This document shows, in pieces, positions 45,175 to 54,790 of a DNA stretch of 64,000 nt; position 1 is the first letter of the stretch, and the number at the start of each line of letters is the position of its first letter. This DNA is from DSWT01 sp035420085 (GTDB lineage: Bacteria > Chloroflexota > Anaerolineae > B4-G1 > SLSP01): positions 6,710 through 70,709 of the forward strand of contig DAOLUH010000031.1 in assembly GCA_035420085.1 (NCBI GenBank). The letters run 5' to 3'. Made by a program: the position numbers and the translations under genes. The notes beneath the pieces were generated by a model. That model saw only the letters and a program-made list of their open reading frames with translations, was not told the origin of the DNA and did not search any database.

Positions 45175-45203
45175 AGGCGGGCGCTTGAGATGAGCGCCCG
45201 CCT
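45175..45203. terminator. Hairpin between sufU and cdaR
   Basis: AGGCGGGCGCT pairs with AGCGCCCGCCT over a short loop between convergent genes. The flanking T-run is weak on both strands, so a factor-assisted or bidirectional terminator is likely. Confidence 0.6.
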
Positions 45204-45219
45204 CGCGCGTCGAATATCG

Positions 45220-46455
45220 TCATCTATACGGCAATATAGGTTCGACCAGGCGTTCAAGGCGCACCGGAATGGCTTCGGGGATAACGTTCTGGACGGTGAT
45301 CGCATCGGGAACCTTCACCACCGGGATGACGGTATAGTCGCCGGGCATCAAGTTGGTCAGATCAAGAACCACGCGCACATCGCTGACCTGCAGGTGTTCC
45401 ATGATAGCCAATGGGCCATTCAAAATCAGCACCACGGACTCTATGCTGACAGTAGCCGTCATGTCGGCAGCCAAACCACGAATGACGGGCGGCACCGCCA
45501 GCGTCAGACCGCTTTGGATGGCCTCGATGGTCAGGCTGACGGTGACGTAGGGGCGCGGCGGCGAAATGAGGGACAATCCCTCCGCCATCTGCAAGGCCAC
45601 CGAGGTCGTCACGCTTTGGGTCAACCCCTCCAAACTAACCGGCTGCGTTTGCAAATAACCGGGCACTGCACGCACCAACTCGACGCGCCCAAAAACTTTA
45701 ACGACCTGTGGATTGACCACCAGGTTCGCAATGCGATACCCCGATGCAGGTTGTCCTTCCAAAGCGACATTGACCGCGAGATCACGCACATATCCCAACT
45801 GCGTTATGGGCACATTGACGGTCACGACTTTTGGAACGACTTCAACATTGGAAACAACATGTTCGTTTTGATCCAAGAGCGCGGGCTGGTAATCTCCGCG
45901 GACATCGCTTTGTTGCCCCTGCACATCAACCGTCACCTGCGCCTGTGTCACCTGCGCCACCCAGGAAGACGGACCGCGTACACGCACCGTCTGCGGAACG
46001 ACGATAGGTTCATCAACTTTATAACCGAAAATGGCTGTACCATCTATCCGCACAGTGACCGTCACTTCTTTCTCGGCAATTTCCTCGACGGTCAGCGACA
46101 CCTCAGGCGGGGTGATTTTCAATACCTGGACAGGCGATACCCGAACATCAACGTGGACCGGCACAGACAGTGTGCCTGTGCCAGCTTCAGTGAGGTCAAT
46201 ATAAGCGCGCAAATCATCCAGGCTCAGCGTTTTCCAGATTGATTCCGGCGCACGCAACTCGACCCGCACGCGCGCCCCATTGAGGCCATAGGCCACCATA
46301 TTGTCATCCAGATCGGCGGTTTCAACCGGAAGCGACAGGCCAAATGTGTCTTGGCGCGTGGGGTCCTCAGTCTCAATCGCCACAGCCCAGAAGAAAAAGG
46401 CCAACAGCAAAGAGGCAAGGAATAGACCGATATTTTGTCCTAGCCAACGGCTCAT
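45220..46455 (-). CDS. cdaR: YbbR-domain protein, CdaA regulator
   Basis: A 411-aa membrane-anchored protein with one N-terminal helix (IGLFLASLLLAFFFWAV) and several extracytoplasmic YbbR repeats. YbbR/CdaR proteins sit beside CdaA and control diadenylate cyclase activity. It starts at ATG 46455 overlapping the cdaA stop (ATGA), confirming coupling. Confidence 0.9.
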   Translation of the reverse strand: MSRWLGQNIGLFLASLLLAFFFWAVAIETEDPTRQDTFGLSLPVETADLDDNMVAYGLNGARVRVELRAPESIWKTLSLDDLRAYIDLTEAGTGTLSVPVHVDVRVSPVQVLKITPPEVSLTVEEIAEKEVTVTVRIDGTAIFGYKVDEPIVVPQTVRVRGPSSWVAQVTQAQVTVDVQGQQSDVRGDYQPALLDQNEHVVSNVEVVPKVVTVNVPITQLGYVRDLAVNVALEGQPASGYRIANLVVNPQVVKVFGRVELVRAVPGYLQTQPVSLEGLTQSVTTSVALQMAEGLSLISPPRPYVTVSLTIEAIQSGLTLAVPPVIRGLAADMTATVSIESVVLILNGPLAIMEHLQVSDVRVVLDLTNLMPGDYTVIPVVKVPDAITVQNVIPEAIPVRLERLVEPILPYR

Positions 46456-47309
46456 GCGAGAATTTCCTCTTCAATCTCCCGGTTCGGCCTGACGACACGG
46501 CGGCGCAAGCGACGCAAGATGCCTGGGGCGTGCTCAACTTCAGGGATCAGGAAAGCGCGCAAGATGGATTCCAGCCGCTTGGCATCAATATCGCGGATGA
46601 TGCGTCCGTTATGCGCCAGTGAAATTTTGCCCCGCTCTTCGGAAACGACCACCGCCACGGCGTCCCCTTCCTCGGTGATCCCAATCGCCGCGCGATGGCG
46701 CAGGCCCAATTCGCGGTCAGCCAGAAAAGCCGCCGTCAACGGCATGACACAGGCCGCAGCGACAAGCCGGCCGTTTCTGATGATCACAGCGCCGTCGTGA
46801 AGGATCACGTGATGGTTGAAAATGGAGGTCAGCAGTTCAAATGTGACATCGGCGCCGATCGGAACGCCAGTATCAATATACTCCTGCAAGCCAGTTTGAC
46901 GTTCAAAAACGATCAGCGCGCCGACGTAATCCATCGCCATGTGACTGACGGCTTTGACCACATTGGCAATCATGAGGGTCAGTTTTTCATTATCGCGTGG
47001 CGCCGTCAAAAGTAAGCGGTTGCGCCCCAGTTGTTCAAAGGCGCGGCGCAGTTCCGGCTGAAAGAGCACCGGGACCCCCACCAGGAACGCCGGGAGCAAT
47101 TTCTCCACTAACCATGAAAACGCCCGGAGTTGGACCAGGCGCGTGAGCAAGGCCAGAGAAATGAGCAAGGCGGTGATGCCGCGCACGAGAGGGACAGCCC
47201 GCGTCCCTCTAATCGCATAGAAGACCAGGTAAAAGAAACAGGCCACGATGAATATATCCAGGCCATCAACCCACGATATACGATCCAGCAGCCACTTTAA
47301 GTTCCACAT
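46452..47309 (-). CDS. cdaA: Diadenylate cyclase
   Basis: A 285-aa membrane enzyme that makes c-di-AMP from two ATP. Three N-terminal membrane helices are followed by the DAC domain with DGA (residues 172-174) and RHR (204-206) active-site motifs. Downstream is cdaR; upstream, separated by 27 nt, is a large TPR protein. Standard length for CdaA. Confidence 0.96.
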   Translation of the reverse strand: MWNLKWLLDRISWVDGLDIFIVACFFYLVFYAIRGTRAVPLVRGITALLISLALLTRLVQLRAFSWLVEKLLPAFLVGVPVLFQPELRRAFEQLGRNRLLLTAPRDNEKLTLMIANVVKAVSHMAMDYVGALIVFERQTGLQEYIDTGVPIGADVTFELLTSIFNHHVILHDGAVIIRNGRLVAAACVMPLTAAFLADRELGLRHRAAIGITEEGDAVAVVVSEERGKISLAHNGRIIRDIDAKRLESILRAFLIPEVEHAPGILRRLRRRVVRPNREIEEEILA

Positions 47310-47336
47310 ACTCGCTCTCGGCTAAGACACCCTCCC

Positions 47337-49589
47337 CTAACCGCTGCGCGCTGGTGGCGGCTCGCGCCCGGTCATCTCACGATACAGGTTCACATACTCG
47401 GCCTTGTTCGGCGGATCCAGAGCCAGGATCGCGGTGACGGTCTTGATCGCGGCATCCTTTTGTCCGGCTTCCAATTGCAGATCCCCCAACACGTCCAGGT
47501 GTTCCAACGCCTTCTCGCGTTTGCCGGTATTCAAATACAACTGCGCCCCTCTAGCGCGCAATGGGATGCTGTCAGGTTCATTATGAATCAGGTCCTCCAA
47601 AACTACCAGCGCCCGATCAACATTTCTGGCATCCAGGTAAAGCCGGATCAACTTATCGAGAGCATTCAATCCCAAATGCGGACGACCGGTACGAGGATAC
47701 AGCCGGAAGAGCGACAGGTGGGCGCGTTCATCGTCAGGAGCAATACGCAAAATTTCCTCGTTGCTTTTGATCGCCGCCAGCCAATCCAGGCGCTGCAAAT
47801 CCAAATCGGCCATTTTGTGCAGGATGCGCACTTCCCACTGTCCGTCAGGCGTCCCGCGCGGGGCCATCCGCAACGCTTCAGAGTAGATATCGCGGGCGCG
47901 CTCCGCCTGCGCCAACTGGTAATAGGCATCCGCCAACTGCAAGTACTGGTTCAGCGCATCGTCAATCTGTCCACGCTGGATAAATAACTCTATGACATGC
48001 CGGTGGACCACAACATCCAGGGGTGAAGACTGCAAAACTTCGCGATAGGCCGCCAACGCCTGTGATGTTTGTCCACGCGCCTCGTAAGTGCGCGCAATGA
48101 TGTGAAATTTGGCTACCGCTTCTTCCAAATGACCGGATTCCTGTAGCAGGCTTGCCAGGAGATAGTGCAACGGCAGGTAATCCGGCGCGTTGCTGAGCGT
48201 GTGGAATAACTCTTCCAGCGCGTTGTAGACCTTCTTCTGCCTATTATATTCCTGCGCCAGGGCAATGGCGCGTAAAACATCCGCTGATCTTGTCAGGCTG
48301 ACCAGTTCTCCCAGACTGAGTATGATGCCCGAACGTGTTATCCCATCCAGGCATTTGCGCGCTTCCAGGGCTTTGTTTTCCCATCCCGGCTGCCCTAGAA
48401 AGTCAACCAGCGACTCGCTCAGACGCCGAACACGCTCAGGATCGCCGGCGCCGGCCAGATTTTGCGCCATGCCCTCATAGACGCGCGTGAGATCAGCGGC
48501 CTGATCTCGTTCAACCGTCGCCAGATCAACGATCTTCACCGCTTCCCAGAAATGCTTCAACGCTTCGGCAAAGTTCCCTTGAGCCTGGTAACATTCGCCC
48601 AAGGCAAAATGGCTGCCCAACACATATTCAGGGTCTGGCAGAGACTTTAACAACTGTCCTATGGCCTCAGCAAAGCGCATCTGCTCTTTGTACAACAATC
48701 CGAGATTGAAGTGTATGGAAACCATTGACACGCCGGCTTTGGTCAATTGCTCGTAGGCTTGCAGCGCCGCCGTCAAATCCCCGCGTGTTTGCGCATCTAC
48801 GGCCTTGCCGATCAACAGATCAACCTCCATCTGCGATATGCCTTGAATTTGGGGTTTGTCCTCGGCGAATATGGACTCGGCCAACATCGCCAGGGCACGT
48901 TGCCTGGCGATATCAACCGGGCTGCCCTTGCCGCCTGGTTCGACGTCCACATCTTGAGGCAACGCCTCTTTACTGGTATAAAGAGGTGGTTCGGGTACGG
49001 GACGTTGGCTCTGCAGCAGCATCATCGTCTGCCCAATCCGAGGCTCATGAGGGATGAAACCTTGCATCTGGCGACAGATCTCGATAGCCCAATCGGGATG
49101 CGACGTCTGGTATAAATACGCCAGCCAGAGCGCAGCCAACACCGCTTTGTCTACCTGCTTCTGTCCTTGATAGTACTGCAAGAGTTCACGCCATGTTTTG
49201 TCGTTGTGAGGTTCAAGGCGCAAAGAGGCTTCGTAGGCCGTCGTCATCTTGCTCGCCAGGTGTTGTTTTCCATAACGCACCCCGGCTTCGTGATACATCG
49301 CGGCAGCCTTTGCTGTCTCACCGACGCGCTCTTGAATCTCGGCGATGCGCTCGTAGGGGCCAGGATCGGAGGGATTCAGAGTCGTTAACCGTTGGTAAAC
49401 TTCACGGGCCTCCTCCAATTCCTCGGCATTGAGCAGCGCCCAGGCATGGCCCATGAGCGCGGAGACATCATCGGGGAACTCAGCCAGTGCGCGGCGATAG
49501 GACCGTACTGCCTCATCCCACTTTTCATCCCAGACATAATCGTTCGCTTTTTGGATGGCCTCATCAAAGCGTAAGCGGTTACCGGCCAA
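47337..49589 (-). CDS. Large TPR-repeat protein upstream of cdaA
   Basis: About 750 aa, built mostly of TPR-like helical pairs (for example ALNQYLQLADAYYQLAQAERARDIY). Start TTG 49589 (LAGNRLRFDEAIQ) is supported by AGGGGGTG upstream and by the family start; the open frame reaching to 49679 runs through a repeat array and is not needed. No catalytic motif. In the same operon as cdaA-cdaR, so it may scaffold c-di-AMP signalling (inference). Confidence 0.8.
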   Translation of the reverse strand: MAGNRLRFDEAIQKANDYVWDEKWDEAVRSYRRALAEFPDDVSALMGHAWALLNAEELEEAREVYQRLTTLNPSDPGPYERIAEIQERVGETAKAAAMYHEAGVRYGKQHLASKMTTAYEASLRLEPHNDKTWRELLQYYQGQKQVDKAVLAALWLAYLYQTSHPDWAIEICRQMQGFIPHEPRIGQTMMLLQSQRPVPEPPLYTSKEALPQDVDVEPGGKGSPVDIARQRALAMLAESIFAEDKPQIQGISQMEVDLLIGKAVDAQTRGDLTAALQAYEQLTKAGVSMVSIHFNLGLLYKEQMRFAEAIGQLLKSLPDPEYVLGSHFALGECYQAQGNFAEALKHFWEAVKIVDLATVERDQAADLTRVYEGMAQNLAGAGDPERVRRLSESLVDFLGQPGWENKALEARKCLDGITRSGIILSLGELVSLTRSADVLRAIALAQEYNRQKKVYNALEELFHTLSNAPDYLPLHYLLASLLQESGHLEEAVAKFHIIARTYEARGQTSQALAAYREVLQSSPLDVVVHRHVIELFIQRGQIDDALNQYLQLADAYYQLAQAERARDIYSEALRMAPRGTPDGQWEVRILHKMADLDLQRLDWLAAIKSNEEILRIAPDDERAHLSLFRLYPRTGRPHLGLNALDKLIRLYLDARNVDRALVVLEDLIHNEPDSIPLRARGAQLYLNTGKREKALEHLDVLGDLQLEAGQKDAAIKTVTAILALDPPNKAEYVNLYREMTGREPPPARSG

Positions 49590-49628
49590 TGCACACCCCC
49601 TGTGTTTAAGAGAGAAAGGATTACACGA

Positions 49629-49731
49629 GATACGTAAACGATGATGCGTAAAACGTAAAACGTAAGGGCTGATAATCAATCGGACGCATTTTACATTCCA
49701 AGTTTTACGTTTTACGTTTTACGATCTACCC
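49629..49731. repeat. Hairpin repeat array, gtaaaacgtaaa type
   Basis: AAAACGTAAAACGTAA on the left is complemented by TTTTACGTTTTACGTTTTAC on the right around a non-repeat centre. Same unit family as 9196-9262. It fills most of the gap between argF and the TPR gene. Confidence 0.87.
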
Positions 49732-50654
49732 TATGCCCCGTCCAACACCCACACCAGGATGGCTTTCTGGGCGTGAAGGCGGTTCTCGGCCTGGTCGAAA
49801 AGCGCCGAGTGTGGACCATCGGCGACGGCGTCGGTGATCTCTTCGCCGCGATGGGCAGGCAGGCAGTGCATCACGATGACGTCGGACTTGGCGCGCGCCA
49901 ATTTGGCGTCGTCCACACGATAGGGCGGGAAAAGCTTGCGGCGCTGTTCTGCCTCGGCCTCCTGGCCCATGGAAGTCCAGGTGTCGGTATAGATGACGTC
50001 AGCATCCTGCACGGCGACGAAGGGATCATCGGTCGCCACAAGCTGGGAACCGGTCTGCGCCGCCATCCGCCGCCCCATATCCCAGACAGCAGGATGCAGG
50101 CCGTAGCCCTTGGGGGTGGCAATGCTGAAGTCCATCCCGAGCAAGGCCGCACCATAGAGCAGCGAGGTTGCGACGTTGTTGCCATCACCAAGATACGTGA
50201 GCTTCTTCCCCGTGAAGCTGCCCTTGTGCTCCAGAATCGTCAGAAAATCCGCCATACCCTGGCACGGATGCGAATAATCCGACAGGCCGTTGATGACCGG
50301 GACGGTCGCGTACTTCGCCAATGCCACAACATCGGCGTGCGCGAAGACACGGGCCATCACGACGTTGACGTAGCGCGAGATGACGCGGGCCACGTCGGCC
50401 ACGCTTTCGCGCTTGCCCAACTGAATCTCATCCGGGGAGAGGTAAAGCGCGTTGCCGCCCAGGTGCAGCATCGCCACATCGAACGAAACGCGGGTACGCA
50501 GACTCGGTTTCTGGAAAATCATCCCTAGCACTTTGCCCTTGAGGTAGGGCGTCTCTTCGCCCGCCTTCCACGCGCTCTTAATGCGCACGGCTAAATCGAG
50601 CAACGATTGCATCTGCTCAGGCGTAAGGTCGGCCAATGTCAAGAAGTGTTTCAT
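49731..50654 (-). CDS. argF: Ornithine carbamoyltransferase
   Basis: A 307-aa transcarbamylase that makes citrulline from ornithine and carbamoyl phosphate. Motifs are SLRTR (residues 51-55; usually S-T-R-T-R), HPCQ (129-132) and HCLP (263-266). Standard length. It has its own upstream -10 region; no other arg genes are adjacent. Confidence 0.94.
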   Translation of the reverse strand: MKHFLTLADLTPEQMQSLLDLAVRIKSAWKAGEETPYLKGKVLGMIFQKPSLRTRVSFDVAMLHLGGNALYLSPDEIQLGKRESVADVARVISRYVNVVMARVFAHADVVALAKYATVPVINGLSDYSHPCQGMADFLTILEHKGSFTGKKLTYLGDGNNVATSLLYGAALLGMDFSIATPKGYGLHPAVWDMGRRMAAQTGSQLVATDDPFVAVQDADVIYTDTWTSMGQEAEAEQRRKLFPPYRVDDAKLARAKSDVIVMHCLPAHRGEEITDAVADGPHSALFDQAENRLHAQKAILVWVLDGA

Positions 50655-50715
50655 CGTGTATGCCTCCTACCAATAGTGTCGTCTAAATATCGGAGCTTGG
50701 TTCTCCATCTACCTA

Positions 50716-50724
50716 AGTATACCA
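50716..50724 (-). promoter_or_regulatory. Extended -10 element for argF
   Basis: The - strand reads TGGTATACTTAGG, TG-n-TATACT, about 62 nt before the argF ATG. Same 12-base string as at the sufS promoter. Confidence 0.4.
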
Positions 50725-50825
50725 CGAAGGGCATTTACAGGAAAAGCAAGTCAAAGCGTATATCTTTATTGAGGCTGGAGGGATGAGTTATTACACATGT
50801 CATGCGCATCATAGCGCTCTGCATG

Positions 50826-50854
50826 TTGGCGCTTGCCAGCCCTGGTGCTATACT
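50826..50854 (+). promoter_or_regulatory. Candidate promoter for the small membrane protein
   Basis: TTGGCG, a 17-nt spacer and TATACT, about 78 nt before ATG 50932. Confidence 0.5.
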
Positions 50855-50931
50855 TCTCATAGAAACAAGAAGTCCACTTTGTGCTGCAACGATTGAACTG
50901 AGAACAAAACCATATCTTCAAGGAGGGCGTG

Positions 50932-51387
50932 ATGACTAAGGCAGGTTTGATTCTTGGCGCAGTGATGTTGGTTCTGGGGATTGGCGGCAGTTTGATCTCG
51001 CCGATTTGCGTTCCATGTCTGGCGATGGTTGCCGGCATCGGAGCAGGGTATCTGGCAGGCGTCTTCGACAAACCGCTCACGTCCGGGGGCGGCGCGAAAG
51101 CCGGCGCGGTCGCGGGCGCCATTGGCGGTTTGGGCGCGCTGCTCGGACAAATTATCGGCGGCATTCTCAATAGCGTGCTGGTTAATCCACAAACCGTTAT
51201 GAACATGATGGAGCAGCTCGGTCTTCCGACCACCTACTACGATCCCAGCTTCATTCAGTTCGGCCAGATCGGCGGCGGGATATGCTTCGGCGTGCTCGAT
51301 ATTGTGCTGATGGCCGGCCTCGGCGCGCTCGGCGGCATCCTCTGGTACCAGATTGCCGGTAAAAAGACAAGTACGCCCTCGTACTAG
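50932..51387 (+). CDS. Small membrane protein of unknown function
   Basis: A 151-aa protein with about three to four membrane helices and Gly-rich turns. CVPC near residue 28 is a notable Cys pair in the first loop. AAGGAGG precedes ATG 50932. Family not recognised. Confidence 0.7.
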   Translation: MTKAGLILGAVMLVLGIGGSLISPICVPCLAMVAGIGAGYLAGVFDKPLTSGGGAKAGAVAGAIGGLGALLGQIIGGILNSVLVNPQTVMNMMEQLGLPTTYYDPSFIQFGQIGGGICFGVLDIVLMAGLGALGGILWYQIAGKKTSTPSY

Positions 51388-51429
51388 AGGCGTTCCCTCA
51401 ACAGTTTTAGTGGCAGAGGACAGCTTTCT

Positions 51430-51501
51430 GTCAGCAGATTAAGCAGACAAAGCAGATTTTTTTCTATTGTAAAATCTGCTCAATCCGCTTAATCTGCTGA
51501 C
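51430..51501. repeat. Hairpin repeat array, cagattaag type
   Basis: GTCAGCAGATTAAGCAGA on the left and TCCGCTTAATCTGCTGAC on the right form a long imperfect stem around a T-rich centre. Close copy of 16597-16668 and 20340-20409. Confidence 0.9.
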
Positions 51502-51552
51502 GGAAAATGACTGCCCGACTACAAGACTATGCGACTGCTTAGGAGAATAACG

Positions 51553-52740
51553 ATGACCGAACAAAAACTGGTTTGGATCGAAGAGGAAGTCGCTGCGCTG
51601 AAAGAGAGTGGCCTGTTCATCAATCTGCGCACGATTGACTCCCCACCCGGCGCGTGGATGACGGTGGACGGGAAGCGCGTGCTCAATCTGTGCACGAACA
51701 ACTACCTGGGCCTCGCCGATGACGCGCGCCTGAAAGACGCCGCCAAGGCCGCCATCGACCGCTTCGGCGCGGGGCCGACGGCGGTGCGTTCTATCGCCGG
51801 AACGCTCTCGCTCCACAAGGAACTGGAACGCGCTATGGCGGAATTCAAGCGTGTGGAGGATGCGCTTTACGTGCAAGCCGGCTTCGTTGCCAACCAGGCG
51901 GCGCTCCCGCCTCTCGTCGGCAAGGAGGACGTCATCTTCTCGGACCGGCTGAACCACGCCAGCATCATTGACGGTGCGCGGTTGAGCCGCGCCAAGATCG
52001 TCGTCTACGAGCACTGCGATCCCGCCGATCTGGAAGCGAAGGTCAAGGAGAATCTGCCGCAATACCGGCGCGGGCTGGTGGTGACCGACGGCGTTTTCTC
52101 GATGGACGGCGACGTCGCGCCGCTGGACAAGATTTACGAGGTGGCGGAACAATACGGACTGCTCACGATGGTCGATGACGCGCACGGTGAAGGTGTGCTC
52201 GGCCACGGCGGGCGCGGCATTGTCGATCACTTTGGGCTGCACGGCAAATTCGATGTGGAGATCGGCACGTTCTCCAAGGCGTTCGGCGTGGTGGGCGGCA
52301 TCGTCGCCGGGAAGAAACTCATCGTGGACTATCTCCGCCAGAAAGCGCGCCCGTTCCTCTTCTCCAGCGCCGTCACCCCTGCAGATACCGCCGCGTGCCT
52401 CGCCGCCGTGCAAATGCTCACCGCTTCGACGGACCTGGTTGATCGGCTGTGGGAAAACACGAAGTACTTCAAAGGACAGATGAAGGGCCTTGGCTTCAAC
52501 GTGGGCAACAGCGTGACGCCGATCACGCCGGTGATGCTCGGTGAGGCAAAGCTCGCGCAGGCGTTCAGCCGCCAGCTCTTCGAAGAAGGCGTTTTCGCCA
52601 TGGCGATCGGCTTCCCCACCGTTCCACAGGGCCTCGCCCGCATCCGCGTGATGGTCTCCGCCGCGCTCTCCAAAGACGATATGGACTTCGGGCTGGAGAA
52701 GTTTGCGAAAGTTGGGAAGGCGTTGAATGTGATTTCATGA
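51553..52740 (+). CDS. kbl: PLP-dependent alpha-oxoamine synthase, Kbl-like
   Basis: A 395-aa class II aminotransferase-fold enzyme. PLP Lys242 is in GTFSKAFGV; TNNYLGL, DAHGEG and SSAVTPAD are typical of glycine C-acetyltransferase (2-amino-3-ketobutyrate CoA ligase). A 7-keto-8-aminopelargonate synthase role is possible. AGGAG precedes ATG 51553. The adjacent thrC favours threonine/glycine metabolism. Confidence 0.88.
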   Translation: MTEQKLVWIEEEVAALKESGLFINLRTIDSPPGAWMTVDGKRVLNLCTNNYLGLADDARLKDAAKAAIDRFGAGPTAVRSIAGTLSLHKELERAMAEFKRVEDALYVQAGFVANQAALPPLVGKEDVIFSDRLNHASIIDGARLSRAKIVVYEHCDPADLEAKVKENLPQYRRGLVVTDGVFSMDGDVAPLDKIYEVAEQYGLLTMVDDAHGEGVLGHGGRGIVDHFGLHGKFDVEIGTFSKAFGVVGGIVAGKKLIVDYLRQKARPFLFSSAVTPADTAACLAAVQMLTASTDLVDRLWENTKYFKGQMKGLGFNVGNSVTPITPVMLGEAKLAQAFSRQLFEEGVFAMAIGFPTVPQGLARIRVMVSAALSKDDMDFGLEKFAKVGKALNVIS

Positions 52741-52772
52741 ATCATAAATCATGAATCATGATTCGTAACGAG
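52737..52772. repeat. Palindromic atcatgaatcatgat array
   Basis: ATCATAAATCATGAATCATGATTCG contains a near-perfect palindrome of 7-8-nt ATCATGA units, placed between the convergent kbl and thrC genes. Confidence 0.65.
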
Positions 52773-52787
52773 TACGACTTTCACGCA

Positions 52788-54113
52788 TCACGCAAACCGC
52801 GCATCGATTGCGCGCTGCACCGCATCGTAATCCGCCGGCAATTCAACCGGCGGATTTGCGCGCCGGGCGATGACGTCCGCTAAGGCCTGGTTGTGATAGG
52901 CAACCTTGAAATCGGTGAACTTGAGGCCGTGGGCGGTGGAGATAACCACCACGCGGTCGTCGGGTTGGATGTCGCCGCGATCAATCAGCTTGAACAGCAC
53001 CGCCAGCGCGACGCCGGTGTGCGGGCAGCAGTACATGCCGGTGCGATCGGCGCGGGCAGCGGCATCGGCTAACTCGTCCTCGGTGGCCTGCTCGACGATA
53101 CCGTCGAAGGCAGTCAGCGTTTTGACGGCACGCTCGTAGCTCACCGGATCGCCGATCTGGATGGCGCTGGCGAGCGTCTTCTGCGCCTGCACCGGGCGGT
53201 ATTCACGGAAGCCAGTCTGGTAGCTCAGGTAGAGCGGATTGGCGCGCGCGGCTTGCGCACAGGCGATGCGCGGCAACTTGTCAATCAAGCCCAACGCCTT
53301 CATCAACAGGAAGCCCTTGCCGAGCGCGCTGACATTGCCCAGGTTCCCCACCGGGATCACAATCCAGTCCGGAACCTGCCAGTCGAACTGTTGCACGATT
53401 TCGATGGCGACCGTCTTCTGGCCCTCCATACGCAGCGGGTTCATCGAATTGGCAAGGTAGATGGTCGGGTCGGCAGCGATCTTTTGCACGATGCGCATAC
53501 AGCCGTCGAAGTCGGTGTCGAGCGCCAGCACGAGCGCGTTGTTGGCGATGGGCTGAATCAACTGCGCAGTGGAGACCTTACCCTTCGGCAGCAGCACCAC
53601 GGCGGGGATGTCCGCCGCCGCCGCGTATGCCGCCAGCGCCGCTGACGTGTCACCCGTGGAAGCGCAGGCGACGGCGCGGATCGGTTTGCCGTCGGCCCGC
53701 ATCTGCTTGACAACCGAGATGAGCACCGTCATCCCCAAATCCTTGAACGAACCGGTGTGGCTGTTCCCGCACAGCTTCACCCACAGGTCCGAGACGCCGA
53801 TCTCCTTGCCCAGCCGCTCCGCCCAGAAGCAGTTGGAGTGTCCTTCGTACATCGAGACGACGTTCTCGTTGTCGATCTGCGGCGCAACCCACTCCTTCTT
53901 GCCCCACACGCCGCTGCCGTAAGGCCATTCGGTGGTATGCGTGCGCTTCTCGAAGAGCCGCTGCCATTCGACGGCGCTACGATCCCGCAACGCCTCGACA
54001 TCGTGAACCACGTCCAGCAGGCCGCCACAATCCTCACAGCGATAGGCGATGTCGTAGATCGAATAGCGCCGCCCACATCCACGCACACATTCGAGCCAGC
54101 TATTGTATGCCAT
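52788..54113 (-). CDS. thrC: Threonine synthase
   Basis: A 441-aa PLP enzyme that makes threonine from O-phosphohomoserine. A four-Cys N-terminal zinc site (Cys9, Cys13, Cys26, Cys29) precedes the PLP Lys124 in SHTGSFKDLG. The zinc-bearing N terminus places it in the ThrC branch found in archaea and many Gram-positives. It starts at ATG 54113 and is followed upstream by a repeat array. Confidence 0.93.
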   Translation of the reverse strand: MAYNSWLECVRGCGRRYSIYDIAYRCEDCGGLLDVVHDVEALRDRSAVEWQRLFEKRTHTTEWPYGSGVWGKKEWVAPQIDNENVVSMYEGHSNCFWAERLGKEIGVSDLWVKLCGNSHTGSFKDLGMTVLISVVKQMRADGKPIRAVACASTGDTSAALAAYAAAADIPAVVLLPKGKVSTAQLIQPIANNALVLALDTDFDGCMRIVQKIAADPTIYLANSMNPLRMEGQKTVAIEIVQQFDWQVPDWIVIPVGNLGNVSALGKGFLLMKALGLIDKLPRIACAQAARANPLYLSYQTGFREYRPVQAQKTLASAIQIGDPVSYERAVKTLTAFDGIVEQATEDELADAAARADRTGMYCCPHTGVALAVLFKLIDRGDIQPDDRVVVISTAHGLKFTDFKVAYHNQALADVIARRANPPVELPADYDAVQRAIDARFA

Positions 54114-54117
54114 CTCC

Positions 54118-54204
54118 CCCTCCCTAAAAAGCGAACCACGAATCTACACGAATTTTTACGAATAAGATTTTAAAAATTAGTGTAGATTCGTGAAGATTCG
54201 TGGT
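54118..54204. repeat. Hairpin repeat array, cacgaatctacacgaat type
   Basis: ACCACGAATCTACACGAAT on the left is complemented by GTGTAGATTCGTGAAGATTCGTGGT on the right. On the - strand the right arm encodes the last residues of the YdjM-like protein and its TAA stop. Confidence 0.88.
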
Positions 54205-54659
54205 AGAAATTTGCCAAGACGTTTTTCTTTGACGACCCACAGGTCAAACAACGCCACGCCCGCCCAGAGACAAAGACCCAGTTCCAACGCCAGGCGTGGC
54301 AGGTTGGTCAGTGACAGGCTCAGCGTTTCCGCAAAACTGTAATCGTAAGGGAACTCGTACTGCACGAACGGAAACAGGTACGGGACAACGCCGCCGAATT
54401 CCCCAAACAGGTGCAGTCCATAGCCGAGCGCCCAACTCCACGCGGGCTTCTTCCCCCAGATCAAATAAACGAGCGCCGTCGAAACAGCCACAACGACCAG
54501 CGTGTGCCCCATCCAGCGGCTGCCCTCACCCTGATTGAATACGTAGTGTGCCACCTTATCCACCACGTCCGGCACAACGGCAGCAGCCATCACCGGCACG
54601 AAATCGGCCTTGAGGTAGCGATAAGCTAAAGACGAAACTGCGACGTGTCCAAAGATCAT
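54177..54659 (-). CDS. YdjM/DUF457-like integral membrane protein, copy 1
   Basis: A 160-aa membrane protein with several helices and the signature VVPDVVDK and HxFGEFGGVVPYLFPF. These LexA-regulated-type membrane hydrolases are metal-binding; reaction unknown. ATG 54659 chosen. Its C-terminal tail is encoded by a repeat array. A paralog lies just upstream on the same strand. Confidence 0.75.
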   Translation of the reverse strand: MIFGHVAVSSLAYRYLKADFVPVMAAAVVPDVVDKVAHYVFNQGEGSRWMGHTLVVVAVSTALVYLIWGKKPAWSWALGYGLHLFGEFGGVVPYLFPFVQYEFPYDYSFAETLSLSLTNLPRLALELGLCLWAGVALFDLWVVKEKRLGKFLPRIFTNLH

Positions 54660-54669
54660 CGGATGTCCT

Positions 54670-54790
54670 GTCAAGAAGTACGGAGTACGGAGTAAGAAGT
54701 AAGAAGTAAAGAGTAAAGAGTAAAGAGTGAGAAGTATGGACCTTATTACTCGTTACCCATTACTCGTTACCCATTACTCGTTACTCATTT
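54670..54790. repeat. Tandem array gtaagaagtaag / attactcgttacc
   Basis: A run of 7-nt units (AGTAAGA, AGTAAAG) at 54680-54735 is followed by ATTACTCGTTACC units at 54750-54785. Related to 57556-57652. It separates the two YdjM-like genes and encodes the tail of copy 2. Confidence 0.9.

Noticed and set aside
51439..52413. Antisense open frame opposite the Kbl-like gene.
   Set aside because: It is a by-product of GC-rich codons; the + frame has the PLP lysine and full family motifs.
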